Origin: Sphingomonadales bacterium
Lineage (GTDB): Bacteria; Pseudomonadota; Alphaproteobacteria; Sphingomonadales; Sphingomonadaceae
DNA: 64,000 nt
NCBI GenBank assembly: GCA_016721875.1
Contig: JADKHG010000004.1
Location: 62,001 to 126,000 of the forward strand
Direction: 5' to 3'
Below are positions 1 to 8,568 of this stretch, piece by piece; position 1 is the stretch's first letter, and each line of letters begins with the position of its first letter. The notes below the pieces were generated by a model that was not told the DNA's origin, did no database searches, and worked only from the letters and a program-made list of their open reading frames with translations. Made by a program: the position numbers and the translations under genes.

Positions 1-117
1 ATCAGCGAAGACGACCGCAAGCGGCTCGAAACCGAAGTACAGAAGCTGACCGACGAAATGATTAAGGCGATTGATGAGGCGGCGGCGCACAAGGAAAAGG
101 AAATCATGAGCCAGTGA
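1..117 (+). CDS. frr: Ribosome recycling factor, C-terminal end (partial)
   Basis: The window opens inside this gene; 38 codons and the TGA at 115-117 are visible. The end carries the charged helical tail typical of RRF, with motifs such as TDEMIKAIDEA and HKEKEIMSQ. RRF works with EF-G to split the post-termination ribosome in the cytoplasm. The position directly before uppS and cdsA is the usual order in alphaproteobacteria (pyrH-frr-uppS-cdsA), which supports the call despite the short piece. The start lies outside the window. Confidence 0.85.
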   Translation: MSEDDRKRLETEVQKLTDEMIKAIDEAAAHKEKEIMSQ

Positions 118-146
118 GCTCTACCTTAGTCCTTACTTCTCTTTTC

Positions 147-169
147 GTCATTCCCGCGAAAGCGGGAAT
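147..169. repeat. Short palindromic intergenic repeat (REP-like), copy 1
   Basis: The arms ATTCCCGC and GCGGGAAT flank a GAAA loop, between frr and uppS. The same unit, with longer pairing, occurs at 52626-52653 between accD and folC. Units of this kind are scattered between genes in many proteobacterial genomes; a structural role in the mRNA is possible but not shown. Confidence 0.7.
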
Positions 170-250
170 CCATCACCTGCCGTTGAAATTTACACAGCCG
201 GCGATGGCCTCTCGCCTTTGCGGGGGTGGCGAACCCCGGGGCATTGACTG

Positions 251-970
251 ATGCTAGGCTTTGCCAAAAAAGCAAAGACGCCCGGCGACACCCAACCCAC
301 CGGGCCACGTCATGTCGCGATCATCATGGACGGCAATGGTCGTTGGGCGAAGAAGAAACATCTGCCGCGCGCTTTGGGCCATAAAAAGGGCGTAGAGGTT
401 GTCCGCGAAATCGTCCGTCATGCGGGAAAAACCGGGCTGGAGGCGTTGTCGCTCTATGCCTTTTCCAGCGAGAACTGGAAACGACCCGAGGATGAAATCA
501 GCGACCTGATGGGGTTGTTGCGCGCCTTTATCAAATCCGATCTCGACGAATTTGCCGCCAACGATGTGCGGCTGAAAATCATCGGCAATTACCGCGCGCT
601 AGCGCCCGATATCGTCGACCTGATCGACAATGCTATCGCTCGCACCGCGCACAATAGCCGCACGACGCTTGCGGTTGCGCTCAACTATGGCTCGCAGGAC
701 GAATTGGTCCGTGCGGCGACTGCAGCGGCGGCTGAGGGAGCAATAACGGCCGAGGGGATCGAAGCGCATCTCGACACCGCCGACCTGCCGCCCTTGGATC
801 TTTTGATCCGCACCTCAGGCGAGCAACGACTGTCGAACTTCATGCTATGGCAGGCGGCTTATGCAGAGCTGTGGTTTACCGACACCCTCTGGCCCGATTT
901 CACCCCGGCAGAATTTGACACCGCATTGGCGGAATTTGGCAAGCGCGAAAGGCGCTATGGCGGGCGATGA
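251..970 (+). CDS. uppS: Undecaprenyl diphosphate synthase (di-trans,poly-cis)
   Basis: The 239-residue product condenses isopentenyl diphosphate onto farnesyl diphosphate to make the C55 lipid carrier for peptidoglycan and other envelope polymers. The N-terminal signature HVAIIMDGNGRWAKK with the catalytic Asp27 is present, and so is the C-terminal LLIRTSGEQRLSNF block that ends in an acidic, aromatic stretch. Length matches the family. The ATG at 251 is the first start before the signature. Its end overlaps the cdsA start at 967 by four bases, so the two are probably co-translated. Confidence 0.95.
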   Translation: MLGFAKKAKTPGDTQPTGPRHVAIIMDGNGRWAKKKHLPRALGHKKGVEVVREIVRHAGKTGLEALSLYAFSSENWKRPEDEISDLMGLLRAFIKSDLDEFAANDVRLKIIGNYRALAPDIVDLIDNAIARTAHNSRTTLAVALNYGSQDELVRAATAAAAEGAITAEGIEAHLDTADLPPLDLLIRTSGEQRLSNFMLWQAAYAELWFTDTLWPDFTPAEFDTALAEFGKRERRYGGR

Positions 971-1745
971 GTGAGGTGGTCGCGAAGAAGTCTGAGGTCA
1001 GCGTGCGGGTTGCGTCTGCAGTCGTGATGGCGACGGTGGCAGGCACCGCATTGTGGCTCGGCGGATGGTATTGGATAGCCCTCGCCGCCACCATTGCAAC
1101 GGGTGTTCTTTATGACTGGTTCAAATTGGCGCTCGCTTTTTGCAAAAATAAGGCTTTCCTCGTTTTTTGGCTTTTGGCGGGGTTCGCATATGTCGGGTTC
1201 GCAGCCTATTCGCTGATCGAAATGCGCGGTGCTATCGACGATGTAACTGGGCGAAATGATCTTGGCGGGTTGGTCGACCTTTGGCCCAATCCTAGCTTGA
1301 GAGATATTTGGGGGACGCTTACGATCCTTCTCGCGGTAATAGCTGTTGATGTTGGCGCATTCTTCGTGGGGCGTGCAGTTGGCGGTCCCAAAATTGCACC
1401 GAAGATCAGCCCTTCAAAAACTTGGGCCGGAGCGTTTGGCGGCGCGATTGCCGCGGGAACTTTGCTTAGTGCAATGCACTGGTTTTTGTATCCTATATAG
1501 AACTATGCGATTTTCCGAGTTTGTGCGACTATTCGATGGCGACCGTGGCCAGCCAGTTTTTGATCGGTTCAATTGTAACAGTCGTTGCCCAATCGGGCGA
1601 TTTTCTTGAAAGCTGGATGAAACGAAAGGCAGGCGTGAAGGACTCTGGCTCTTTGATCCCCGGCCACGGGGGGCTATTCGACCGGGTCGACGGGATTGTT
1701 GCTGTTTCCTGCGTCATTGGGATCTTTGTGTTGATTATCCGATGA
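967..1745 (+). pseudogene. cdsA: Phosphatidate cytidylyltransferase, frame broken once
   Basis: CdsA makes CDP-diacylglycerol from phosphatidate and CTP in the inner membrane. Residues 1-177 (967-1500) contain the membrane segments and the block APKISPSKTWAGAFGG, then a TAG at 1498-1500. The family signature, with KRKAGVKDSG and PGHGGLFDRVD, lies in a different frame up to the TGA at 1743-1745. Adding one base in the T run at 1483-1487 restores a continuous, plausible membrane protein. CdsA is normally essential, so a consensus error is more likely than true loss. It overlaps uppS and dxr by four bases each. Confidence 0.85.
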
Positions 1746-2908
1746 CCCGCACACTATCCATCTTCGGCGCAACCGGTTCGGTAGGACTTTCTACACTCGA
1801 CCTAGTCCGTCAGCATCGCGAGCAATATCGCGTTGTTGCTCTTACGGCCAATGGCAATGCAGCGGATCTCGCCAAATTGGCGCGTGAATTTGAACCCGAA
1901 ATGGCTGTAGTGGCTGATGAGGCCGCCTATCCTGCGCTGAAGGAAGCACTGACTGGAACAGCAACCAAAGCTGCAGCAGGCCCCGCCGCGCTCATCGAAG
2001 CGGCGCAAATGGGTGCGGACTGGACGATGGCGGCGATTGTCGGATGTGCCGGCCTTCCGTCCACGCTGGCGGCGCTTGAAGGCGGCAAGACCGTTGCCCT
2101 CGCCAACAAGGAAGCGCTGGTTTCCGCAGGCGAACTGATGATGGCGGCGGTAGAGCGGTCTGGTGCAACGCTACTTCCGGTTGATTCAGAACATAACGCT
2201 ATTTTCCAATGCCTCGCCGGTGGTCGCATCGATCAGGTGCGCAAGATCACGCTGACGGCAAGCGGCGGGCCCTTCCGCACATTTTCGCTCGACCAGATGC
2301 GTGCCGTCACGCCGGCGCAAGCTGTCGCGCACCCCAATTGGGATATGGGCGCAAAGATCAGCGTTGATAGCGCCACTATGATGAACAAGGGGCTGGAACT
2401 GATCGAGGCCCACCACCTGTTCCCCGTCGGTCTCGACAAGCTTGATATCGTTGTTCATCCGCAATCGGTGATCCATTCGATGGTCGAATATGTCGACCGC
2501 TCGACGCTGGCCCAGCTTGGTTCGCCCGATATGCGAATTCCCATCGCCAGCGCTCTGGCATGGCCGGAGCGGATCGAGACCAACAGCCTGCCGCTTGATC
2601 TGGCGAAGATCGGCAGGCTCGATTTCGAGCAGCCCGACCTTGTTCGTTTTCCTGCCTTGCGACTTGCAAGAGCTGCTGCAGAGCAGGGTGGGGCGACCCC
2701 CGCCATTCTCAACGCCGCCAACGAAGTTGCTGTTGCTGCCTTCCTTGCAGGCCAGGTTGGTTTCCTCGATATCGCCCGCATTGTCGAACAGACCTTGTCG
2801 GGTTATGTGCCCAATGCACCCCATTCGCTCGACGCTTTGTTCAGCATAGATGCAGCCGCGCGTGCCTATGCGGAGACCCAGATGGATATATTGCCCGATG
2901 CAGCTTGA
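1742..2908 (+). CDS. dxr: 1-deoxy-D-xylulose 5-phosphate reductoisomerase
   Basis: Dxr carries out the second step of the MEP isoprenoid pathway, converting DXP to MEP with NADPH and a divalent metal. The 388-residue product has the N-terminal NADPH-binding loop GATGSVGLSTLDLV, the metal/substrate block VDSEHNAIFQCL, and the helical C-terminal domain ending in an NAANEVAVAAF stretch. The ATG overlaps the cdsA stop. Together with uppS it links isoprenoid supply to lipid-carrier synthesis in one cluster. Confidence 0.95.
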   Translation: MTRTLSIFGATGSVGLSTLDLVRQHREQYRVVALTANGNAADLAKLAREFEPEMAVVADEAAYPALKEALTGTATKAAAGPAALIEAAQMGADWTMAAIVGCAGLPSTLAALEGGKTVALANKEALVSAGELMMAAVERSGATLLPVDSEHNAIFQCLAGGRIDQVRKITLTASGGPFRTFSLDQMRAVTPAQAVAHPNWDMGAKISVDSATMMNKGLELIEAHHLFPVGLDKLDIVVHPQSVIHSMVEYVDRSTLAQLGSPDMRIPIASALAWPERIETNSLPLDLAKIGRLDFEQPDLVRFPALRLARAAAEQGGATPAILNAANEVAVAAFLAGQVGFLDIARIVEQTLSGYVPNAPHSLDALFSIDAAARAYAETQMDILPDAA

Positions 2909-4016
2909 ATCCCCGCATATCTTGGTAACATTGTTTGCCTTTCTGATGCTGCTCGGCACGCTGGTGATCGTGCATGAGCTGGGGCATTATTGGGTCGGCC
3001 GCTGGTTTGGCGTGAAGGCTGAGAAATTCTCGATTGGTTTTGGCCCGCAATTGTGGGGCAGGGTGGATAAGCGCGGGACACTGTGGCGCGTGGCTGCGCT
3101 TCCCCTGGGCGGCTATGTGCAATTTGCCGGCGACATGAACCCGGCCAGTCAGCCCGATGAGGCGTGGCACAATCTGCCCGATGTCGAACGCAACCAGACT
3201 TTCCAGTCCAAAGCCTTGTGGAAGCGCGCGCTGATTGTGTTTGCGGGGCCCGCGGTCAATTTCCTGCTGGCGATCGCGATTCTGACCGGATTTGTCGCCA
3301 TCTACGGTCAGTCGGTTGCGCCACCCGTGGTGCAGGCGGTGGTCGAAGGCAGCGCTGCAGAAAAAATGGGGTTGAAACCCGGCGACAGGATTCAGTCTAT
3401 CGCCGGTGTTTCTATCGACAGTTTTCAGGATCTGGCGGCAGAAGTCTCAATTCACGGCGGCGATACCGTGCCGATCACTTATGTCCGCAATGGCGTTTCG
3501 CTTAGCAAAGACATCACCGTAGGTATAATCGAGGAAAAAGACCGATTTGGTAACCGGTATAAACGCGGAATGTTGGGCCTGCCATTTCCTCCGTTGGAAG
3601 TGCGCGAAGTCAGCCTGTTTGAAGCCCCCTTCATAGCCGTGCGTGAAACCGCTAATATCGTGAGGCTTACGGTCAAAACCCTGGGTCAGATCATCACTGG
3701 ACGTCGCCCGATCAGTGAGCTTGGCGGACCTTTGAAAATTGCCAAAGTTTCGGGCGAGCAATTTGTTCTGGGCTTTGCGGCCTTTCTTTGGTTGACTGCA
3801 ATGATCTCAATTAACTTGGGGTTCATCAACCTGTTGCCAATTCCGATGCTCGATGGTGGTCACTTGCTGCTTTACGGGATCGAGGCGGTGCGCAGGCGTC
3901 CGGCAACACCGATGGTTCAGGAATGGGCCTTTCGGGCTGGATTTGCGGTCTTGCTGGGATTCATGCTGATGGTGACCTTCAACGATCTCGCTTCGTTTGG
4001 TCTTTTTGGCGAATGA
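2898..4016 (+). CDS. rseP: RIP metalloprotease RseP (site-2 protease)
   Basis: This inner-membrane zinc protease cuts membrane-embedded substrates such as anti-sigma factors during envelope stress. The zinc motif HELGH is near residue 28, a PDZ region follows in the middle, and the C-terminal motif NLLPIPMLDGGHLLLYG supplies the third ligand region. I chose ATG 2898, 11 bases inside the end of dxr, because it places a hydrophobic segment and HELGH at the proper distance; an earlier in-frame ATG at 2850 would add a poorly conserved charged leader. The length of 372 residues is normal. Confidence 0.93.
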   Translation: MQLESPHILVTLFAFLMLLGTLVIVHELGHYWVGRWFGVKAEKFSIGFGPQLWGRVDKRGTLWRVAALPLGGYVQFAGDMNPASQPDEAWHNLPDVERNQTFQSKALWKRALIVFAGPAVNFLLAIAILTGFVAIYGQSVAPPVVQAVVEGSAAEKMGLKPGDRIQSIAGVSIDSFQDLAAEVSIHGGDTVPITYVRNGVSLSKDITVGIIEEKDRFGNRYKRGMLGLPFPPLEVREVSLFEAPFIAVRETANIVRLTVKTLGQIITGRRPISELGGPLKIAKVSGEQFVLGFAAFLWLTAMISINLGFINLLPIPMLDGGHLLLYGIEAVRRRPATPMVQEWAFRAGFAVLLGFMLMVTFNDLASFGLFGE

Positions 4017-4116
4017 TGCGGACAACAATGATAGACAGCTTGATCACACGCGCCGCTTCGGGCAAGGGGGCGCATCCATTTTCAAGCTGCCTGACCAGAA
4101 AGAAGGTCGACTTTAT

Positions 4117-6786
4117 ATGACAATCAATCCGGTGAAAGCAGCGCTGCTGAGCGCTTCGGCAATTGCCCTTTCGGTTTCGGTCCTTTCCGCCCCGGTTTCG
4201 GCGCAGGTTTCCGACGTTGCGCCAGTTGAACAAATTCGTTCGATCAGCGTCGTCGGAACCCAGCGTCTGGAGCCGGACACTGTGCGTTCCTACATCCGAC
4301 TGCGGTCGGGGCAGGCATGGACGCAGGCCGCCGGTGACCAGGCGCTGAAAGACCTTTACGCCACCGAATTGTTTGCCGATGTCAGCATTCGCAATGCCGG
4401 CGGTGACGTTACCATCGAAGTCCGGGAAAACCCGGTGATCAACCGCATTGTTCTGGAAGGCAATAAGCGGCTCAAGAATGAGAAGATTGAGCCAGAAATC
4501 AAGCTGGCTCCGCGTCAGATTTATTCGCGTTCAAAAGTCCGAGCTGACGTTGCCCGCATCATCGAATTGTATAAGCGTCAAGGGCGTTTCGCTGCAACCG
4601 TGGAACCCAAACTGGTCCAACTCGACCAGAACCGCGTCGATATCGTATTCGAAATCAACGAAGGACCAAAATCCAAGGTCCGTCAGATCAACATCATAGG
4701 CAATGACCAGTTTTCGGACAACAAGCTTCGCGGCGAAATGGTCACCAAGCAAGCGCGCCTAACCAGCATTTTCAGCTCGGGCACCAGCTATGATCCCGAC
4801 CGGCTCGCCTTTGACCAGCAGAAGCTGCGTCAGTTCTATCTGACTGAAGGCTTTGCCGATTTCCGCGTGGTGTCTGCTGTCGCTGAACTGACGCCTGACA
4901 AAAAGATTTTCATCATCACTTATGTGGTCGAAGAAGGGCAACGCTATAAATTTGGCGAGGTCAAGGTCGACAGCAAAATTCGTGATTTTGATTCTGCCGC
5001 AATGACTAAGAGCCTGCGCATGAAAGCGGGTGATTGGTATAATGCCAAAATGGTTGAAGACACCGTCGAAGGCTTGCAGGAAAGCGCAGGGCTGTTCGGT
5101 TACGCATTTGCTGATGTGAACCCGCAATTCCGTCGCGACAAAGAAACGCTGACGATGGGGATCACTTTCGATATTGCGGAAAGCCCCCGCGTCTTTGTCG
5201 AACGTGTTGACATCAACGGCAACACGATCACGCAGGACAAAGTCGTCCGCCGCGAATTCCGATTGAACGAAGGCGATGCCTTCAACAGCATTCAGGTGAA
5301 GCGCACCGCCGACCGCATCAAATCGCTGGGTTATTTCCAGGAAGATCTGGAAATTGAGCAGGAGCAGGGCAGTGCGCCCGACCGCATCATCCTGACCACC
5401 AATGTCGAGGAAAAGGCAACAGGGCAGTTGTCTCTGTCCGCTGGTTTCTCTTCGATCGAAAATTTCATTTTCCAAGGATCGATCGAACAGCGCAACTTCC
5501 GCGGCAAAGGCCAACAATTGCGGGCGTCGATTTCCTATTCAAGTTATTCGAAATCGGCGGAAATTGGTTTCACCGAGCCTTATTTGTTCGACAAATCGAT
5601 TGCGCTTTCGGGTGATATTTTCCGCCGCGATCTGAACAGTTTCAACTTCCTCAACAACGATCGCAACACGACCTACCAACAGTCGACCACCGGCTTCCAG
5701 ATCCGTACCGGCGTGCCGATCAACGAATTCCTGTTTTTCCAGGCGCGTTATGGCATCAACTATGATGACATTTCGCTCGATCAGTCGTCATTCTATACCG
5801 ATCCAGATGGCACCGGACCATTGCCTGCAGCTTGCGATCCCGCACTGGCTGGTCGATTCTTGTGCGATGCGATTGGTAAACGGCTGACATCGTCCATTGG
5901 CTACACACTGCTTTACGATAACCGCGACAACCGGATCCGCCCGACACGTGGTCACAGCTTTGGTATCTCGCAGGATTTTGCCGGCCTTGGCGGTGACGTG
6001 AAATATATTCGGACTCGTCTGAATGCCGACAAATATTGGAGAGTGACCGACAGCGGCTTCATCTTCTCGGTGGCAGCCGAAGGTGGTTATATCCATCCGT
6101 TGGAAAACCGCGGTTCGGCGGCAGCTGGCATCGATGATATCCGCCTGACCGACCGCTTCTATCTCGGCGAACCGCAGATGCGCGGCTTTGACATTCGCGG
6201 TATTGGTCCGCGCATTCAGCGCATTCAATTCACGCCCGAAATCCAGAACGGTGCGGTGGTCAACGTGCCGATAACGGACCGAAATCAGATACAGGACGAT
6301 GCAATCGGTGGTCGTGCCTATTATATGGCCCGTGCCGAACTGCAGATTCCTCTTGGTAGCGGTGCGAAAGAGCTGGGTCTGCGTCCATCAATCTTTGTCG
6401 ATGCAGGCGCAGTGTTTAAGGTGACCCAGCCTTTGCTGACGACTTTACAGGCCCAGAGTACCGGTGCTGTGACCGGAACTCATCCTTGCGCCAGCGCCGC
6501 GCAGCCGACAGCTGCGGGGCAATTGTTGTATAACTGTGTCACTTCGACCAACACCATCGCGCAAACTATAACTGCAACAAATGCGGACGGTTCGGCGCGT
6601 GCTCCCGTGCTTGTTTATCAGGAACGCTTCCTAGGAGACAGCTGGAAACCCCGACTTTCGGTCGGTTTCGGCGTTAACTGGAACTCGCCCTTTGGTCCGT
6701 TCAGGATCGATATAGCCCGCGCTCTGCTAAAAGAGCCCGGTGATGACACAAAATTGTTCACATTCAACGTAGGAACACAATTCTGA
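4117..6786 (+). CDS. bamA: Outer membrane protein assembly factor BamA
   Basis: BamA is the outer-membrane core of the machine that folds and inserts beta-barrel proteins. The 889-residue product has a signal peptide ending at an AQV site, a periplasmic part built of repeated POTRA domains (about residues 30-430), and a C-terminal barrel ending in TFNVGTQF with the expected terminal Phe. The ATG at 4117 has AGAAGG about ten bases upstream and starts the signal peptide; the open frame extends upstream to 3997 but that part is not signal-like. It follows rseP and precedes skp, the common order. Confidence 0.95.
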   Translation: MTINPVKAALLSASAIALSVSVLSAPVSAQVSDVAPVEQIRSISVVGTQRLEPDTVRSYIRLRSGQAWTQAAGDQALKDLYATELFADVSIRNAGGDVTIEVRENPVINRIVLEGNKRLKNEKIEPEIKLAPRQIYSRSKVRADVARIIELYKRQGRFAATVEPKLVQLDQNRVDIVFEINEGPKSKVRQINIIGNDQFSDNKLRGEMVTKQARLTSIFSSGTSYDPDRLAFDQQKLRQFYLTEGFADFRVVSAVAELTPDKKIFIITYVVEEGQRYKFGEVKVDSKIRDFDSAAMTKSLRMKAGDWYNAKMVEDTVEGLQESAGLFGYAFADVNPQFRRDKETLTMGITFDIAESPRVFVERVDINGNTITQDKVVRREFRLNEGDAFNSIQVKRTADRIKSLGYFQEDLEIEQEQGSAPDRIILTTNVEEKATGQLSLSAGFSSIENFIFQGSIEQRNFRGKGQQLRASISYSSYSKSAEIGFTEPYLFDKSIALSGDIFRRDLNSFNFLNNDRNTTYQQSTTGFQIRTGVPINEFLFFQARYGINYDDISLDQSSFYTDPDGTGPLPAACDPALAGRFLCDAIGKRLTSSIGYTLLYDNRDNRIRPTRGHSFGISQDFAGLGGDVKYIRTRLNADKYWRVTDSGFIFSVAAEGGYIHPLENRGSAAAGIDDIRLTDRFYLGEPQMRGFDIRGIGPRIQRIQFTPEIQNGAVVNVPITDRNQIQDDAIGGRAYYMARAELQIPLGSGAKELGLRPSIFVDAGAVFKVTQPLLTTLQAQSTGAVTGTHPCASAAQPTAAGQLLYNCVTSTNTIAQTITATNADGSARAPVLVYQERFLGDSWKPRLSVGFGVNWNSPFGPFRIDIARALLKEPGDDTKLFTFNVGTQF

Positions 6787-7520
6787 TGACGCTTTTTCGA
6801 ACCATGCTTTTTGCCGCAACTGCGGTTGCTGCAAGCGCTGCCATTCCGGCACAGGCCCAGGTCGCTGGGATTGCGACTGCGGACTCGACCGACGCAATCA
6901 TGCAGGCAAAGGCATTCAGCCAAGCCTATCAGACGATTGGCACCACCTTCACCTCCAATGCGCAGCTGATCCAGACCAAGCGCAAGGAAATAAACGATAT
7001 CAACGCCCAGCTTGATACCAACAAAGACAAGACGCTGACTCAGGAAGAACTGGACGCAGCGGTCAAGGCGAAAAACCCGCTAATTGGTCAGATCGATGCC
7101 AAGGAAAAGGAAATTGCCCAGTTGCAAGATCCGATTGTCAAGGCGCAGGCCTTTGCTGTTGAAAGCATTGCCGATCGCTATGCCGCTGCACAACAGGCTG
7201 TTGTTACCGCCAAGAAAATCAATATGATCCTGTCGCCCGATGCCTTTATCTGGGCTCCGGATGCCGTGGATATTACCTCCGCAATCACTGCAGAAATTGA
7301 CAAGGCTGTGCCGACGGTTGGAATTACACCGCCTGCAAACTGGCAACCCAAAGGCTCGACCGGTCCGCTTTATGAACAAGTGCAGCAGCGTTTGTTGCAG
7401 GCTGCCCGCGTTCAGGCTATCCGCAATGCGCAGGCACAGCAGGCAGCCCAACCGGGTCAACCTGCGCCTCAGCCTGGTCAGCCCGCTCCTGCACCGGCAC
7501 CGCAACCCGAACCGCGTTAA
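6786..7520 (+). CDS. skp: OmpH/Skp-family periplasmic chaperone
   Basis: The 244-residue secreted protein has a signal peptide cleaved near AQAQ and a long central helical region rich in Lys, Glu and Gln (about 45-130), the coiled tentacle of Skp-type chaperones that carry unfolded outer-membrane proteins to BamA. The C-terminus is unusual: about 40 residues made of Gln, Pro and Ala repeats (such as QPGQPAPQPGQPAPAP), probably disordered. The start shares one base with the bamA stop and the stop shares one base with the fabZ start. Symbol given by family and context. Confidence 0.85.
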   Translation: MTLFRTMLFAATAVAASAAIPAQAQVAGIATADSTDAIMQAKAFSQAYQTIGTTFTSNAQLIQTKRKEINDINAQLDTNKDKTLTQEELDAAVKAKNPLIGQIDAKEKEIAQLQDPIVKAQAFAVESIADRYAAAQQAVVTAKKINMILSPDAFIWAPDAVDITSAITAEIDKAVPTVGITPPANWQPKGSTGPLYEQVQQRLLQAARVQAIRNAQAQQAAQPGQPAPQPGQPAPAPAPQPEPR

Positions 7521-7981
7521 TGGGCGACTTTTCGCATTATGATGTCCGCCGTGTGATGGCGGTGCTCCCGCACCGCTATCCCATGCTGCTTGTTGATCGT
7601 GTCGAAGAGCTGGTGCTCGACGAGCGGATTTCGGCGGTCAAGGCGGTGACCATGAATGAAGGCTTTTTTCAGGGGCATTTCCCTGGACGGCCGATCATGC
7701 CAGGCGTGATGATTATCGAAGCGCTGGCGCAAGCTGCAGGCGTCTTGGCTATGGAAAGCTTCGGCCTCGCTGGCTCGGGCAAGCTGGTCTATTTCATGGC
7801 AATCGACAATCCGAAATTCCGCAATCCGGTTGAACCGGGATGCTTGCTGCACCTCAATGTCCAGTTCACCCATAAAAAGCCCCGGGTGTGCAAATTTGCG
7901 GGCCAAGCAATGGTTGGTGACCAACTTGCTGCCGAGTGCGAATTTATGGCGATGATCGCCGATCCACCACCATCAGTCTGA
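7520..7981 (+). CDS. fabZ: 3-hydroxyacyl-ACP dehydratase FabZ
   Basis: FabZ removes water from 3-hydroxyacyl-ACP in each round of fatty-acid elongation. The 153-residue hot-dog protein has the motif GHFPGRPIMPGVMIIEA with catalytic His53 and Glu67, and the opening VLPHRYPMLLVDRV. The start overlaps the skp stop by one base, so it closes the uppS-to-fabZ envelope operon. Confidence 0.96.
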   Translation: MGDFSHYDVRRVMAVLPHRYPMLLVDRVEELVLDERISAVKAVTMNEGFFQGHFPGRPIMPGVMIIEALAQAAGVLAMESFGLAGSGKLVYFMAIDNPKFRNPVEPGCLLHLNVQFTHKKPRVCKFAGQAMVGDQLAAECEFMAMIADPPPSV

Positions 7982-8082
7982 ATCCCAAGACTCGACTTGC
8001 CAACGGGCATCGCCTCGGCTAGGGGCGGCGCTTCATTTTCCTGGACCCGGTCGGAAACCGGGACCGCATGAGGAGCAGACGC

Positions 8083-8310
8083 ATGAAAAAAGATATCCAT
8101 CCCGATTACCACATGATCAAGGTCCAGATGACCGACGGCACCGTGTTTGAAACCCGCTCCACATGGGGCAAGGAAGGCGATACGCTGCAGCTCGATATCG
8201 ACCCCACTTCGCACCCGGCATGGACCGGTGGCCGTGGCTCGATGCTGGATGCGGGTGGACGCGTTGCGCAGTTTAACAAGCGCTTTGGCGGTCTGACCCT
8301 CAAAAAATAA
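8083..8310 (+). CDS. rpmE: 50S ribosomal protein L31
   Basis: The 75-residue protein begins MKKDIHPDYH and has the L31 blocks DGTVFETRST and HPAWTG. It contains no cysteine, so it is the zinc-independent (C-minus) form of L31. The ATG at 8083 is preferred over the in-frame ATG at 8068 because AGGAG at 8071-8075 sits seven bases before it. A stem-loop follows at 8331. Confidence 0.95.
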   Translation: MKKDIHPDYHMIKVQMTDGTVFETRSTWGKEGDTLQLDIDPTSHPAWTGGRGSMLDAGGRVAQFNKRFGGLTLKK

Positions 8311-8330
8311 GCTTTCGGGCTTTGCAATAG

Positions 8331-8364
8331 AGCAGGAGTGCCGGGTTGACGCCCGGCCTGCTTT
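8331..8364 (+). terminator. Probable terminator of rpmE
   Basis: Nested arms AGCAGG/CCTGCT and GCCGGG/CCCGGC form a GC-rich stem just after rpmE and before tRNA-His. The following T run is only three bases, so termination may be partial. Confidence 0.5.
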
Positions 8365-8403
8365 GCACCTAAGGATCGCGCCTGCCTTTCTACAGGCGCC
8401 ATG

Positions 8404-8480
8404 GCGACCGTAGCTCAGTTGGTTAGAGCGCTGGTTTGTGGTACCAGAGGTCGGGGGTTCGAGACCCCTCGGTCGCCCCA
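8404..8480 (+). tRNA. tRNA-His (GTG anticodon)
   Basis: The acceptor arms GCGACCG (8404-8410) and CGGTCGC (8470-8476) pair fully, the anticodon loop reads TTGTGGT, and the T loop GTTCGAGAC is standard. The base before the acceptor is G (8403) and the discriminator is C (8477), giving the extra G-1:C73 pair that marks tRNA-His. The CCA end is encoded at 8478-8480. Confidence 0.96.
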
Positions 8481-8568
8481 TTTTTCCTGACATTTCGGAC
8501 TGGCCAAATGGGTTGCGTAATATTATTGCGCGCGACTGAAACTGTTTTGCGACTCGCTGGAGACTGTC

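Noticed and set aside
1483..1500. Programmed -1 frameshift in cdsA
   Set aside because: The T run gives no good slippery heptamer in the right register and no clear downstream stem; many other genes in the window show similar indels.
2186..2959. Long minus-strand open frame of 257 codons opposite dxr
   Set aside because: It lies antisense to a clear dxr gene, has low-complexity composition with many Gly, Arg and His and no recognisable domain.
4759..5517. 252-codon open frame opposite bamA
   Set aside because: Antisense to the BamA POTRA/barrel region; an effect of codon bias on the other strand.
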